Assembly: GCA_019635485.1 (NCBI GenBank)
Contig: JAHBZL010000030.1
Location: forward strand, 1-64,000
Reading direction: 5' to 3'
Length of the DNA: 64,000 nucleotides
Origin: Piscinibacter sp.
GTDB lineage: Bacteria; Pseudomonadota; Gammaproteobacteria; Burkholderiales; Burkholderiaceae_C
Under the pieces are notes generated by a model. The model saw only the letters and a list, made by a program, of their open reading frames with translations, did not search any database and was not told the DNA's origin. A program made the position numbers and the translations under genes. Positions 40,980 through 50,206 of the stretch are shown here, piece after piece. Each line of letters starts with the position of its first letter. The stretch's first letter is position 1.

Positions 40980-41858
40980 CTAGCGGACGAGCACGGAGGC
41001 GCTGGCCACCACTCCTGGATAACTGTTGCTCCGCGCGATCACGAGCTGTCGGCCGCGACTGGTCGGTGAGTATCTCACGGCGCCGTCATTGTCCACCTCG
41101 ATCGAACCGCCGGTGGCGGACCAGGAGACCGACACGTCGACGCCAGGCATCTCGTTGGTCGAGAACCCGAGCTGGAAGCTGGCCTGCCCATTCAGGACCA
41201 TCTCGACATCGGCGGGGAAGATCCAGATCACCAGCGGTGCCGTGACGCCCGCGTTCACGACGTCGACCGTCGCTGCAGCTGAGGCGGCGGGGTCCACGCG
41301 CGCGATCGCGACGACGTGATAGCTGCCGGGCGACGCCGGCGCCATCCAGCGTACGCCCGCATCGTTCTGGGACAGGAACGCGCCGCCATCGGTGCTCCAG
41401 TCCACAGCGGACATGTTCACCCCGACCACCGACGCGACCCAATCCTGCTCGCCCAGAGGCGGAACCTGGGCCCGCGCAGGCGCGAGGCCGATCGTGACAC
41501 CGGCCGGAACCGACACCCGAACGGTCGCAAAGGCCTCCCCCGCAGGGTCGCGCCGGCTGATCGCCCGGACCCGGAACGCGCCGGGCTCGGCCGGTGCGCG
41601 GTATTCCAGCGACGTGGCCGCAGTGGCGACGATGCTCCCGCCGCTGACACTCCAGTCAACAGCAGCGTCGCCGATGCCTGATACGCTGGCAGCGAACGTC
41701 TGAAGCTGAAGCACGTTCAGGTCGACCACCGGCGGGTCAATCGTGACGACGGGAGGCTGTTCCTCCGCATCCAAGCCGCAACCCGCCAATGCGGCCACCA
41801 GAAGGCAGGCAAGACGCATACCCCCGCACTGCCGTAACAAACCGGTTTCTTGTGTCAT
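40980..41858 (-). CDS. Lipoprotein with three Ig-like repeats
   Basis: Predicted lipoprotein of 292 aa from ATG 41858, which has GGGGAG 9 bp upstream; ATG 41819 is an alternative giving a very short signal peptide. The lipobox ends LAGC (Cys27), followed by an acidic linker. Three tandem units of roughly 80 residues follow, each with VDWS/VSWS-x-GG and a later RYSP/RWMAP/YRAP motif, resembling bacterial Ig-like (BIG2) folds. There is no enzymatic motif. It is convergent with the arylsulfotransferase-like lipoprotein (71 bp between stops) and is the only minus-strand gene within the plus half of the locus. Confidence 0.7.
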   Translation of the reverse strand: MTQETGLLRQCGGMRLACLLVAALAGCGLDAEEQPPVVTIDPPVVDLNVLQLQTFAASVSGIGDAAVDWSVSGGSIVATAATSLEYRAPAEPGAFRVRAISRRDPAGEAFATVRVSVPAGVTIGLAPARAQVPPLGEQDWVASVVGVNMSAVDWSTDGGAFLSQNDAGVRWMAPASPGSYHVVAIARVDPAASAAATVDVVNAGVTAPLVIWIFPADVEMVLNGQASFQLGFSTNEMPGVDVSVSWSATGGSIEVDNDGAVRYSPTSRGRQLVIARSNSYPGVVASASVLVR

Positions 41859-42109
41859 TGGCAGGCTCCCCAGCCCGGCCTGCGGGCGGGGCAGCGCCCA
41901 CGAGCGAGGCGTGCTCCGATTCTGCCAGCCGGACCGGGCGTTGGCGAGTGCAGACGGCCGTGGGCACGCACGCGTGTCGCGGCCGATGCGCGATACACTC
42001 GCCGCCCTGCGGGAGATGACGGCGGTGCAGCCAGCCTTCTCATACGTGCGGGCCAACATGGGCGTGAGAGTCAGCAACCCGTTGCAGTTGTCAGGTCCCA
42101 CGCCAACCC

Positions 42110-43279
42110 ATGCCTAGAATCCTGATCGTCGGCAGCCATTGCGAGCAGATGCTCAACTTTCGGGGCGACCTGATCCGGCACCTGCAGTCCCGCGGGCACG
42201 AGGTACTGGCCGCATCACCGCCCGGCGCGCCCGACGTCGATCGGCGTTTCGCGTCCTGGGGCGTGCGTCGCATCGATCTGGCGATGGACCGTGCCGGCGT
42301 CAGCATCGTTCACGACTTGCGCCTGCTGATGCAGCTACGCCGACTGATTTCTCGAGAGCGCCCCGATCTCGTGCTCGCCTACACGATCAAGCCGGTGATC
42401 TACGGTGCGCTCGCCGCACGCTGGGCGGGACGCCCGGTGATGGTGGCGATGGTCACTGGGCTGGGACTGGCCTTCTCGGAGGCCGCGGGGCCCAAACAGC
42501 GGCTGGTGCGTGCCTTGGCGCAAATGCTCTACCGGCTTGCCATGCCCTGCATCGACGTGGTGGTCTTCCAGAACCGGGACGACGAGGTCGACTTTCGCCG
42601 TCACCGGCTGCTTGGCGACGGTCATCGCGTCGAACACACCGCCGGATCGGGTGTCAATCTGCAGCGTTTCCCGCTCACCCCGCTGCCACCAGGTCCATTG
42701 CGCTTCGTGATGATCACCCGACTGCTGGCCGACAAGGGAGTACGCGAGTACATCGCGGCGGCGGCCGAACTGCGCCGGCGATACCCGAGCGTGGAGTGCC
42801 ACCTGGTCGGCCCGCGCGACCCCAATCCAGCGAGCCTCAGTGAGGCGGAGGTCGGCGCCGCCGTGGCCGACGGCAGCATCGTCTATACGGGCTTCACGCG
42901 CGACGTGCGCCCACACCTCATGAACAGCCATGTGTTCGTGCTGCCCTCGTATCGCGAGGGGACGCCGCGTTCAGTGCTGGAGGCCCTGGCCGTCGGACGC
43001 CCGGTGATCACCACCGACGCGCCGGGCTGCCGAGAGACGGTGGTCAACGGCGAGAACGGCACCCTGGTGCCCCCACGCAGCGTGCCGCCGCTGGTCGAGG
43101 CAATGTGCCGGATGGTCGAGATGGATCCGCAGGAACTGTTGCGCATGGCCCAGGCATCGCACAGTCTGGCGGCAACCCGCTTCGACGTGGTGCGCGTCAA
43201 CGAAGCGCTGACCACCGTGATCGAGCGGGCAATTGCCGACGGCGTACGGTCGGCTTCGGCGTCGAGAGCAGCATTGTGA
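42110..43279 (+). CDS. Glycosyltransferase family 4 (PglA/WbpY-like region)
   Basis: GT-B protein of 389 aa. The opening GSHCEQMLNFRGDLIRHL (residues 7-24) and LAYTIKPVIYGALAARWAG near 89-107 are typical of GT4 enzymes that act right after an initiating transferase, such as PglA/WbnK-type proteins. The donor domain has ITRLLADKGVREYIAA near 200-215 and SYREGTPRSVLEALAVGRPVIT near 280-301. Coupling to the next gene (GTGA overlap with a WecA/WbpL-like protein) supports action on undecaprenyl-PP-linked sugar. The 251 bp upstream hold no gene. Confidence 0.87.
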   Translation: MPRILIVGSHCEQMLNFRGDLIRHLQSRGHEVLAASPPGAPDVDRRFASWGVRRIDLAMDRAGVSIVHDLRLLMQLRRLISRERPDLVLAYTIKPVIYGALAARWAGRPVMVAMVTGLGLAFSEAAGPKQRLVRALAQMLYRLAMPCIDVVVFQNRDDEVDFRRHRLLGDGHRVEHTAGSGVNLQRFPLTPLPPGPLRFVMITRLLADKGVREYIAAAAELRRRYPSVECHLVGPRDPNPASLSEAEVGAAVADGSIVYTGFTRDVRPHLMNSHVFVLPSYREGTPRSVLEALAVGRPVITTDAPGCRETVVNGENGTLVPPRSVPPLVEAMCRMVEMDPQELLRMAQASHSLAATRFDVVRVNEALTTVIERAIADGVRSASASRAAL

Positions 43280-44316
43280 CCTTCGGTTTAGGACTGGTCG
43301 CCTTCCCCGGCGTGGCGCTGCTGGCCTTTGCGCTGACCGGTGCAATGCGCCGTTACGCCCTGGCCACCCATATCATCGATGTGCCGAACCAGCGCAGTTC
43401 ACACACCGTGCCGACTCCTCGTGCCGGAGGAGTCGGCATCGTCGTGGCGTTCACGGCAGCCCTGTTGTGGCAGTCGGCTACTCAGGGCCTTCCGGCGCCG
43501 CTGACGGCGGCCCTGGCTGGCAGCGGACTTCTGGTGGCGATCGTCGGCTACATGGATGACCGGCAGCACCTCCCGGCGCGAACGCGATTCGCGGCCCACG
43601 TCGCGGCGGCAGCGTGGTCTTTGTGGTGCCTGCGCGGCACGCCGATGATGCAGTTGCCGGGACTCGGAGGCGATCCGGGCTGGATTGGTGTCCTGCTTGC
43701 CGGTGTCTACCTTGTCTGGGCGATCAATCTCTTCAACTTCATGGATGGCATCGACGGGATCGAGGCCATCGAGGCGATCACGGTCGCGGTCGGGGGCGCG
43801 CTTTGCTGGTCGATCGCCCGCAGCGATGCCGGCTGGTCGGTGCCTTTGCTGTTCGCCTGCAGCGTGGCCGGCTTCCTGGCATGGAACTACCCGCCGGCAA
43901 AGATATTCATGGGTGATGTCGGTAGTGGCTTTGTCGGCGCCGTCATCGGCATTCTTTCGCTATGGGCAGGCCAACAGGACGGCCGGCTCTACTGGTGCTG
44001 GCTGATCTTGATCGGCTGCTTCATGGTCGATGCAACCACCACGCTGCTGCGCCGCGTCTGGCGTGGTGAGCGCTTCCATGAGGCGCACCGAAGCCATGCC
44101 TACCAGCAAGCGTCCCGTGTGCATCGTTCGCACCGGACGGTGGCGCTGGCCTTCGGCATGATCAACCTCCTGTGGTTGCTGCCGCTTGCCGCAGCAGTGG
44201 CGTCGGGTCGGCTCAACGGCATCCTCGGTACCGTCATCGCATATGTGCCGTTGATTGTGTTGGCCTATCGCTATGACGCCGGCGACCGCATCGCCCAGGA
44301 GACCCGGCCAACTTGA
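43276..44316 (+). CDS. wbpL: WecA/WbpL-type undecaprenyl-phosphate sugar-1-phosphate transferase
   Basis: Polytopic membrane protein of 346 aa that would attach a HexNAc-1-phosphate to undecaprenyl phosphate, initiating repeat-unit assembly. Conserved cytoplasmic loops are present: GYMDDRQHLPARTRF near residues 95-109, NLFNFMDGIDGIEAIEA near 153-169 (metal-binding Asp), and FMGDVGSGFVGAVIG near 210-224; the HRSHAYQQ motif near 273-280 matches the His-rich loop of WbpL/WecA. It starts at GTG 43276, overlapping the preceding stop. The assignment to WbpL over WecA rests on its neighbour being WbpM-like. Confidence 0.85.
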   Translation: MTFGLGLVAFPGVALLAFALTGAMRRYALATHIIDVPNQRSSHTVPTPRAGGVGIVVAFTAALLWQSATQGLPAPLTAALAGSGLLVAIVGYMDDRQHLPARTRFAAHVAAAAWSLWCLRGTPMMQLPGLGGDPGWIGVLLAGVYLVWAINLFNFMDGIDGIEAIEAITVAVGGALCWSIARSDAGWSVPLLFACSVAGFLAWNYPPAKIFMGDVGSGFVGAVIGILSLWAGQQDGRLYWCWLILIGCFMVDATTTLLRRVWRGERFHEAHRSHAYQQASRVHRSHRTVALAFGMINLLWLLPLAAAVASGRLNGILGTVIAYVPLIVLAYRYDAGDRIAQETRPT

Positions 44317-44380
44317 CGCGGGGCAACCTGCAAAGGCTGACAGCTCCCCAAGGTGCGTCCGCACCGCACAATCCCGACCC

Positions 44381-46306
44381 ATGACCCCCATCCAGCTCGC
44401 TCGCCGCCTCGCCGCGCTCTCTCCGCGGATAAAGGTACTGGTCATGATGGGTGGGGACGCTCTCCTTCTGCCGTTGTGCATGCTCGCAGCGGTCACGCTA
44501 CGGCTCGGCTCGCTCGAGCAGGCTCTCGACACCGCTCCGCAGGTGCAGCTGACCCTGGCTTTGCTCACGCTCCCGGTTCTCGGCGCCGCCGGGCTGTATC
44601 GCACAGTGATGCGCTACATCGATCTGCGTGTGCTTGCCGCATCCAGCATCGCGCTAGGGGTGGAGGTGCTGTTGATCTACACCCTGGCGGCGGCGTTTCA
44701 GGTGCATGTCCTGCCGCGCTCTGCGGTGCTTATTTTCTGGTTCGTCGCCTTTGCCTACGTCGTTACGTCGCGCTTCGTGGCCCGGGCACTGCTGCGGCGC
44801 GGGCTCCGCCCGAGCGGCCGTACGCGCCTGCGCACTGCCATCTACGGCGCTGGCGAGGCCGGCGCCCAGCTCGCCCATGCAATGGCCTTCAGCACCGACT
44901 ACAAGGCAGTGTGTTTCTTCGACGACCGCCGCGACCTGCAGAACAAGACGGTCGCCGGCCTGCGCGTGTACTCGTCGAACGATCTCGCCGAGGGCGTGTT
45001 CCGCCACGAAGTGGCGCAGATCGTCGTCGCCATTCCGTCGGCTAGCTCGGCGCAGAAGAAGCACCTGATCCGCCGCGTCGAGGGTGTTGGCGTGCCAGTG
45101 AAGATCCTGCCCGGCCTGCTCGACCTCGCCGACGGGCAGGCAGGCGTGTCGGACATCCGCGAGGTCGACGCGGTCGACCTGCTCGGCCGGGACGCGGTGC
45201 CGCCCGACCCGAGCCTGTTTGCGCGCAACATCGCCGGCAAGGCTGTGCTGGTGACGGGTGCCGGCGGCTCGATCGGCGGCGAGCTGTGCCGGCAGATCGT
45301 CTCGCAACGGCCGCGCAAGCTGGTGCTGCTAGACCACTCCGAGTTCGCGCTCTACTCGATCGACCATGAGCTACAACACGCCGTGCGCACCAGCGACACG
45401 GAGGTCATCGCCTGCCTTGGTTCGGTGCTGGACGAGGCGCTCGTCCACTCGATTCTGGCGCATCACGGCGTACAGACCGTCTACCACGCTGCCGCGTACA
45501 AGCACGTGCCGATCGTCGAGGCCAATGCGCAGCAGGGCTTGCGCAACAACGTGTTCGGCACACTGATCGTCGCTCGCGCAGCCGCCGAAGCCGGCGCCGA
45601 GACCTGCATCCTCGTCTCCACCGACAAGGCGGTGCGGCCTACCAACGTGATGGGCGCGTCCAAGCGCATTGCCGAGTTGGTGTTCCAGGCCGCGGCACTG
45701 CGCTGGAGCGGCCGGACGGTGTTCTCGATGGTGCGCTTCGGCAACGTGCTGGGCTCGTCGGGCTCGGTGGTGCCGCTGTTCCGCCGCCAGATCCGTGCCG
45801 GCGGGCCGATCACCATCACGCACCCAGACATCATCCGCTACTTCATGCTGATCCCTGAGGCGGCACAGCTCGTCATCCAGGCCGGCGCGATGGCCACAGG
45901 CGGGGAGGTGTTCGTGTTGGACATGGGCGAGCCGGTGCGCATCGCCGACCTGGCCCGATCCATGATCCGGCTCTCGGGCCTGACCGAGAGAACGGCCGAG
46001 AATCCGCACGGCGACATCGCGATCGAGGCCGTCGGCCTGCGCCCGGGCGAGAAGCTCTTCGAGGAACTGCTGATCGGCGACGACGAGGTGCCAAGCGACC
46101 ACCCGCGCATCCGCTGCGCCCGCGAACGGCACGTGGAGGCCGCGCTGCTGGACAAGATGCTGCAGTCGCTGCGCCAAGCGTGTGATGCAAACGACAGCGA
46201 GTCGATGCTACGCCAGGTCCGCAACTTGGTGCCGGAGTACCGCTCGGCCGACGAGGTGAACGCAGAAGCCTCCGCGGCGCTCGCTGCACGTTCCCAGGCT
46301 TCCTAG
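44381..46306 (+). CDS. wbpM: WbpM-type nucleotide-sugar C6 dehydratase
   Basis: Membrane-anchored UDP-GlcNAc 4,6-dehydratase family (WbpM/PglF/CapD), 641 aa. Four N-terminal TM helices (about residues 18-135), a first Rossmann domain with GAGEAG at 156-161, and the catalytic extended SDR domain with GAGGSIGGE from about 293. The catalytic region LVSTDKAVRPTNVMGASKR has Met in place of the usual Tyr, as in WbpM itself. It supplies 4-keto-6-deoxy-HexNAc for FucNAc/QuiNAc-type sugars or, with an aminotransferase, diamino sugars. It ends the plus-strand half. Confidence 0.92.
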   Translation: MTPIQLARRLAALSPRIKVLVMMGGDALLLPLCMLAAVTLRLGSLEQALDTAPQVQLTLALLTLPVLGAAGLYRTVMRYIDLRVLAASSIALGVEVLLIYTLAAAFQVHVLPRSAVLIFWFVAFAYVVTSRFVARALLRRGLRPSGRTRLRTAIYGAGEAGAQLAHAMAFSTDYKAVCFFDDRRDLQNKTVAGLRVYSSNDLAEGVFRHEVAQIVVAIPSASSAQKKHLIRRVEGVGVPVKILPGLLDLADGQAGVSDIREVDAVDLLGRDAVPPDPSLFARNIAGKAVLVTGAGGSIGGELCRQIVSQRPRKLVLLDHSEFALYSIDHELQHAVRTSDTEVIACLGSVLDEALVHSILAHHGVQTVYHAAAYKHVPIVEANAQQGLRNNVFGTLIVARAAAEAGAETCILVSTDKAVRPTNVMGASKRIAELVFQAAALRWSGRTVFSMVRFGNVLGSSGSVVPLFRRQIRAGGPITITHPDIIRYFMLIPEAAQLVIQAGAMATGGEVFVLDMGEPVRIADLARSMIRLSGLTERTAENPHGDIAIEAVGLRPGEKLFEELLIGDDEVPSDHPRIRCARERHVEAALLDKMLQSLRQACDANDSESMLRQVRNLVPEYRSADEVNAEASAALAARSQAS

Positions 46307-46414
46307 CGCTACGCTGGACGCCATGGCGCTGCGCGACAGATTGCGGCCATGCCGGCCAAGGCGGTCATACCGCCGCGGGCCGACCGACGCGAGTCGATTT
46401 TCTGGAGCAAGGCC

Positions 46415-46440
46415 ATCCGCCTCGTTCATCCGCCTCGTCG
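46415..46440. repeat. 13-bp direct repeat between wbpM and kdsD
   Basis: CATCCGCCTCGT is repeated immediately (units at 46415-46427 and 46428-46440) in the 170-bp gap between the convergent wbpM and kdsD. I see no other feature in that gap. Confidence 0.4.
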
Positions 46441-46476
46441 GGGCCATCGTGTGCTCGGCGCAAATATCAACATACC

Positions 46477-47472
46477 CTAGATCACCTTCGCTCGCATCAG
46501 GTCGTTCGAGTTCAGCGCGCCGACCAGCGTGCCTTGCGCATCCACCACCAGTACGCTGGTGATGCGGTGCTGCTCCATTAGGTCGGCGGCATCCACTGCG
46601 AGCGCATCGTCGCGGATCGTTCTGGGCCCGGGATGCATCACATCCCGCGCACACAGCTCACGCAAGTCGAGGCCCTTCTCGATCAGACGGCGCAGGTCAC
46701 CGTCGGTGAAGATGCCCAGCACGTGGCCCGCCGCGTCGGCCACCGCAGTCGCGCCCAGGCCCTTGCGAGTCATCTCGCGCATCATGTCGATGAAGCGTGT
46801 CTCGGGCAGCACCTTCGGCACCGCCTCGCCGCTGCGCATCACGTCGTGCACGTGCGTCAGCAGCTTGCGGCCGAGCGCGCCGCCGGGGTGGGAACGGGCG
46901 AAGTCCTCCTCGCGGAAGCCGCGTGCGTCCAGCAGGGCCACGGCGAGCGCGTCGCCGAGCGCCATCTGCGCCGTCGTGCTGGCCGTCGGCGCGAGGTTGA
47001 GCGGGCAGGCCTCTTGATCAACGGCGCTGGACAGCACGAGGTCGGCATGACGTGCCAGCGTGCTTTCCGCGCGGCCCGTCATAGCCACCAGCGTCACACC
47101 GAGGCGCTTGATTGCCGGCACGATTGCGGTCAGTTCGTCGCTTTCGCCGGAATTCGAGATCGCGAGCACGATGTCGCCGTCCGTCACCATGCCCAGGTCG
47201 CCGTGGCTCGCTTCGGCAGGGTGAACGAACATCGCCGGCGTGCCGGTGGAGGCGAGCGTCGCAGCAATCTTGCGGCCGACATGGCCGCTCTTGCCCATGC
47301 CCATCACGACCACGCGGCCACGGCCTTCGAGCATCGCTTGCACGGTGCGCACGAATGCTTCGCCCTGACGGTCCTTCAGGCCGAGCAGCGCACGCGCCTC
47401 GATGTCGAATGTCTCGTGGGCCAGGCGCAGCACGCGTCCGGCATGGATGCCGGTGGACGGGGGTTGGGTCAC
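46477..47472 (-). CDS. kdsD: D-arabinose 5-phosphate isomerase (KdsD/KpsF)
   Basis: Isomerises ribulose 5-phosphate to arabinose 5-phosphate, the first step to CMP-Kdo. The protein is 331 aa. The SIS domain covers about residues 30-200, with VVMGMGKSGHVGRKIAATLASTG near 54-76 and AEASHGDLG; two CBS domains follow (about 205-325) with GLGATAVADAAGHVLGIFTDGDLRR. It is the last gene of the minus-strand half, 27 bp after the fused transferase, so it may be a locus-specific copy (KpsF-like) rather than the housekeeping kdsD; kdsA/kdsB/kdsC are not nearby. Confidence 0.92.
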   Translation of the reverse strand: MTQPPSTGIHAGRVLRLAHETFDIEARALLGLKDRQGEAFVRTVQAMLEGRGRVVVMGMGKSGHVGRKIAATLASTGTPAMFVHPAEASHGDLGMVTDGDIVLAISNSGESDELTAIVPAIKRLGVTLVAMTGRAESTLARHADLVLSSAVDQEACPLNLAPTASTTAQMALGDALAVALLDARGFREEDFARSHPGGALGRKLLTHVHDVMRSGEAVPKVLPETRFIDMMREMTRKGLGATAVADAAGHVLGIFTDGDLRRLIEKGLDLRELCARDVMHPGPRTIRDDALAVDAADLMEQHRITSVLVVDAQGTLVGALNSNDLMRAKVI

Positions 47473-47499
47473 GCGGTTCTCGGCGGCAAAGCAGCAATT

Positions 47500-48930
47500 T
47501 TAGAAGCCTGCCGGGCGATCTTCGCCATGCAGTTCCATCCGGCTCGGAACGCTCAGTACCGGAAGCCCGGTCTGTCGCGCCAGTCCGATGACACGCTCCC
47601 GCAATTCTGCGGCGGCGCCCGGCATCGCGACAATCACGTGCGTCGCGCCGGCCAGCAGGTGCGGCAGGGCGACATCGGCGATCGTGCCCTGCACCGTCAC
47701 GCCGCCAATCCGAAGGCCCTGCTTGGCGGTGTCGTCGTCCAGCAAGGCCAGTACCGTCCACCCGTCGCGGCGATGGATGGTAGCGACCAGCCGGCGACCA
47801 GCCTCTCCCGCGCCCAGCACGATGGCACGGCGCTCCTCGCCCTCGGCGCCGCTCGTGCGGGCTCGCGCTGCCTCCCAGACCATGCGGTAGCCCATACGCA
47901 GCAAGCTCAGCGTGAGCAGACAGAACAGCGGGTGCAGGAGCAGCACGGCGCGTGCCACGCCGGTGAGTTGCGCCATCAGCACGGCCACTGCGCTGAGCGT
48001 TCCGGCCAGAGAGCAGGCCAGCGCGATGCGCCGGAAATCGTCGAATCCGAAGAAGCGCCACAGCCCGCGCGGCACGCCGGTCAGCGCGAGCATCACCAGG
48101 TAGGTCAGCACGACACCGAATGAGACGTAGTCGTCGTACCAGGGCCGGCCCGGCTGCCAGCGCTCGAAGCCGAGCCGGAATAGATAGGTGAGGTGCCAGC
48201 AGGCCAGGATGGTCAGCGCGTCGACGGCCATTGCGATGGCGCGGTTACGTGGCCGCAGCGCCGACATGGTCTGGTCGAGCCAAGCCCAGAGTTTGCTGTC
48301 GTTCATGCCGAAGAACCTCCGGGTTGAGGGAAGCGTGGGAACGAACACGATGCTCAGCGTCAGGCCGAGCACACGCAGGTCGTTGGCCAGGGAGGGACGG
48401 TCGACGTAGTGCAGCGCATACTGCAGCTTGGTCGGCAGGATCACCTCGATGTACTCGCGTTCCGGGTCGACCGCGCGCGCGAGTAATTCGTTCTCGTCAC
48501 GGTAGCGCACCGAGGCAAAATCGGTGATTCCGGGCCGTACGCTGAGCAGGCGCTCGCGCCAGGCCGGCGGGTAGTGCTCGACGTAGCGCGGCACCTCTGG
48601 CCGCGGGCCTACCAAGCTCATCGTGCCGCGCAGCACGTCGATCAGCTGTGCCAGCTCATCGAGCTTGCTGCGGCGCAGGAAGGCACCGACGCGCGTGATG
48701 CGCTGGTCGCCCGCAACGGTGAGCGGCACGCCGTCGGTGGGCGGCGCCACCGTCATCGTGCGGAACTTGAAGATGCGGAACAGTTGCCCGTGCCGGCCGA
48801 CACGCTCCTGGCGGAAGAACACCGGCCCCGTCGATTCCAGCTTGATGGCAAGCGCGATCAGCGCGAACAGTGGCGCGAGCAGCAGCAGCCCGGCTGCCGC
48901 CGCGACGACATCCAGCGCGCGTTTGAGCAT
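47500..48930 (-). CDS. Phosphoglycosyl transferase fused to a WbpM/WcaJ-type membrane and Rossmann region
   Basis: Protein of 476 aa with reversed domain order. Residues 1-205 are a complete bacterial sugar transferase (PglC-like core): an N-terminal hydrophobic hairpin, KFRTM at 55-59, catalytic Asp-Glu at 91-92 (DELAQ), GPRPE at 108-112 and RPGIT. After a junction near residue 209 (an internal Met) come four TM helices (about 232-347) and a nucleotide-binding Rossmann domain with GAGEAG at 373-378, like the N-terminal half of WbpM. The dehydratase domain is absent; the protein ends at a domain boundary with a stop. In WcaJ-type enzymes the same parts occur in the opposite order. The initiating sugar is unknown. 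Confidence 0.8.
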   Translation of the reverse strand: MLKRALDVVAAAAGLLLLAPLFALIALAIKLESTGPVFFRQERVGRHGQLFRIFKFRTMTVAPPTDGVPLTVAGDQRITRVGAFLRRSKLDELAQLIDVLRGTMSLVGPRPEVPRYVEHYPPAWRERLLSVRPGITDFASVRYRDENELLARAVDPEREYIEVILPTKLQYALHYVDRPSLANDLRVLGLTLSIVFVPTLPSTRRFFGMNDSKLWAWLDQTMSALRPRNRAIAMAVDALTILACWHLTYLFRLGFERWQPGRPWYDDYVSFGVVLTYLVMLALTGVPRGLWRFFGFDDFRRIALACSLAGTLSAVAVLMAQLTGVARAVLLLHPLFCLLTLSLLRMGYRMVWEAARARTSGAEGEERRAIVLGAGEAGRRLVATIHRRDGWTVLALLDDDTAKQGLRIGGVTVQGTIADVALPHLLAGATHVIVAMPGAAAELRERVIGLARQTGLPVLSVPSRMELHGEDRPAGF

Positions 48931-48933
48931 GCC

Positions 48934-50097
48934 TCAGTGACCGAGCGCCTCGCGGGCCGCGCGTGCCACGCGCTGCACGTCGGATTCGACCATGCGCGAG
49001 TACATTGGCAGGCTTACGAGCCGTTCGTACGCATGCTGGCTGTGCGGAAACTGCGCGCGCCGCAGCGCGTAGCGCTCGCGCCAGTAGGGCTGCAAGTGCA
49101 GCGGGGTGTAGTGCACGCTGCAGCCGATGCCGGCCGCAAACAGGCGCTCGATGAGGGCGTCGCGCGCGACGCCGGCGTCGTCGGCCAGGCGCACCACGTA
49201 GAGGTGCCAGGAATGAACGTCGCCGGCAGCCGGCCCTGGCGGTAGGACCAGCGGCAGACCGGCGAGCGTCTGCCCGTACCAGTTGGCGATGCGTTCGCGC
49301 TTGGCCTGGAACTCCCGCGCCCGTTTCAGCTGGTGCAGACCCAGCGCCGCCGCGATGTCGGTCAGGTTGTACTTGAAGCCGGGGGCGACGATCTCGTAGT
49401 ACCAGCTCGGCACCTTGGCGGTGAAGCGGTCGAACGCGTCGCGGCTGATGCCGTGCAGGCGCATCACCTTGATGCGCTTCGCGAGTGCCTCGTCGCGTGT
49501 CACGACCATGCCGCCCTCGCCGGTCGTGATGGTCTTGTTGGCGTAGAAGCTGAACACCGTCGCGTCGGAATCCAGCGTGCCGACCAGCCGGCCGGCATGC
49601 GTGGTCGGCATCGCGTGCGCCGCATCTTCGACGACCTTCAATCCGCGGCGCTGCGCCAGCGCCAGCAGCGCCGTCATGTCGGCCGCCAGTCCCGCGTAGT
49701 GCACCGGGATCACCGCCTTCGTGCGCGGGGTGATCGCGCGCTCGACGGCCGCGACGTCGATGCACAGCGTCGCCGGGTCGATGTCGACCAGCACGACGTC
49801 GGCACCGAGGTAGCGCACCACCTCGGCGGTGGCGGTGAAGGTGTGCGTGGTGGTGATGACCTCGTCGCCCGGGCCAATGCCCAGCGCCTCGAGCGCGAGG
49901 TGCAGGCCCGCGGTCGCCGAGTTGACGGCCAGCGCGTGCAGGCCCGGGTCCCCCAGGAACGCGGCGAAGTCCTCTTCGAAGCGGCGTGCCTTTGGCCCGG
50001 TCGTGACCCAGCCGGAGCGCAGCGTGTCGACCACCTCGGCGATCTCGGCCTCGCCGATGTCCGGCAGTGCGAAGGGAAGAAAGGGTTCGCTGTTCAT
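48934..50097 (-). CDS. DegT/DnrJ/EryC1 aminotransferase
   Basis: PLP-dependent sugar aminotransferase of 387 aa. The Schiff-base Lys188 lies in [21 protein letters not shown] near 156-162 holds the PLP Asp, and [10 protein letters not shown] near 85-94 the nucleotide-sugar site. It looks closer to ArnB/PseC/PglE-type 4-aminotransferases than to WbpE; with WbpM in the locus, a UDP-4-amino-4,6-dideoxy-HexNAc product is plausible. ATG 50097 gives the family start [18 protein letters not shown]. It is separated from the fused transferase by 3 bp. Confidence 0.88.
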   Translation of the reverse strand: MNSEPFLPFALPDIGEAEIAEVVDTLRSGWVTTGPKARRFEEDFAAFLGDPGLHALAVNSATAGLHLALEALGIGPGDEVITTTHTFTATAEVVRYLGADVVLVDIDPATLCIDVAAVERAITPRTKAVIPVHYAGLAADMTALLALAQRRGLKVVEDAAHAMPTTHAGRLVGTLDSDATVFSFYANKTITTGEGGMVVTRDEALAKRIKVMRLHGISRDAFDRFTAKVPSWYYEIVAPGFKYNLTDIAAALGLHQLKRAREFQAKRERIANWYGQTLAGLPLVLPPGPAAGDVHSWHLYVVRLADDAGVARDALIERLFAAGIGCSVHYTPLHLQPYWRERYALRRAQFPHSQHAYERLVSLPMYSRMVESDVQRVARAAREALGH

Positions 50098-50130
50098 CAG
50101 CGCCCCTCGTCGAACGGGTACGTTCGCCGA

Positions 50131-50143
50131 TCCCCCGGGGGGA
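50131..50143. repeat. GC palindrome in 109-bp gap
   Basis: T-CCCCC-GGGGGG-A core in the gap between the aminotransferase and the methyltransferase genes. It resembles the C5-6/G6-7 core of the larger element at 50969-51010. Confidence 0.35.
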
Positions 50144-50206
50144 TGTGGGCCGGCTTGGGAGCGGCCCGGCGCTCGGCCCGCTGGGGGTGGGCTGACACAG
50201 GAGGTT

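Noticed and set aside
41743..42117. Plus-strand ORF before the GT4 gene at 42110
   Set aside because: It overlaps the Ig-like lipoprotein start region antisense, with no family resemblance.
46307..46476. Intrinsic terminator between wbpM and kdsD
   Set aside because: I found only a 13-bp direct repeat, no stem-loop with T-tract.
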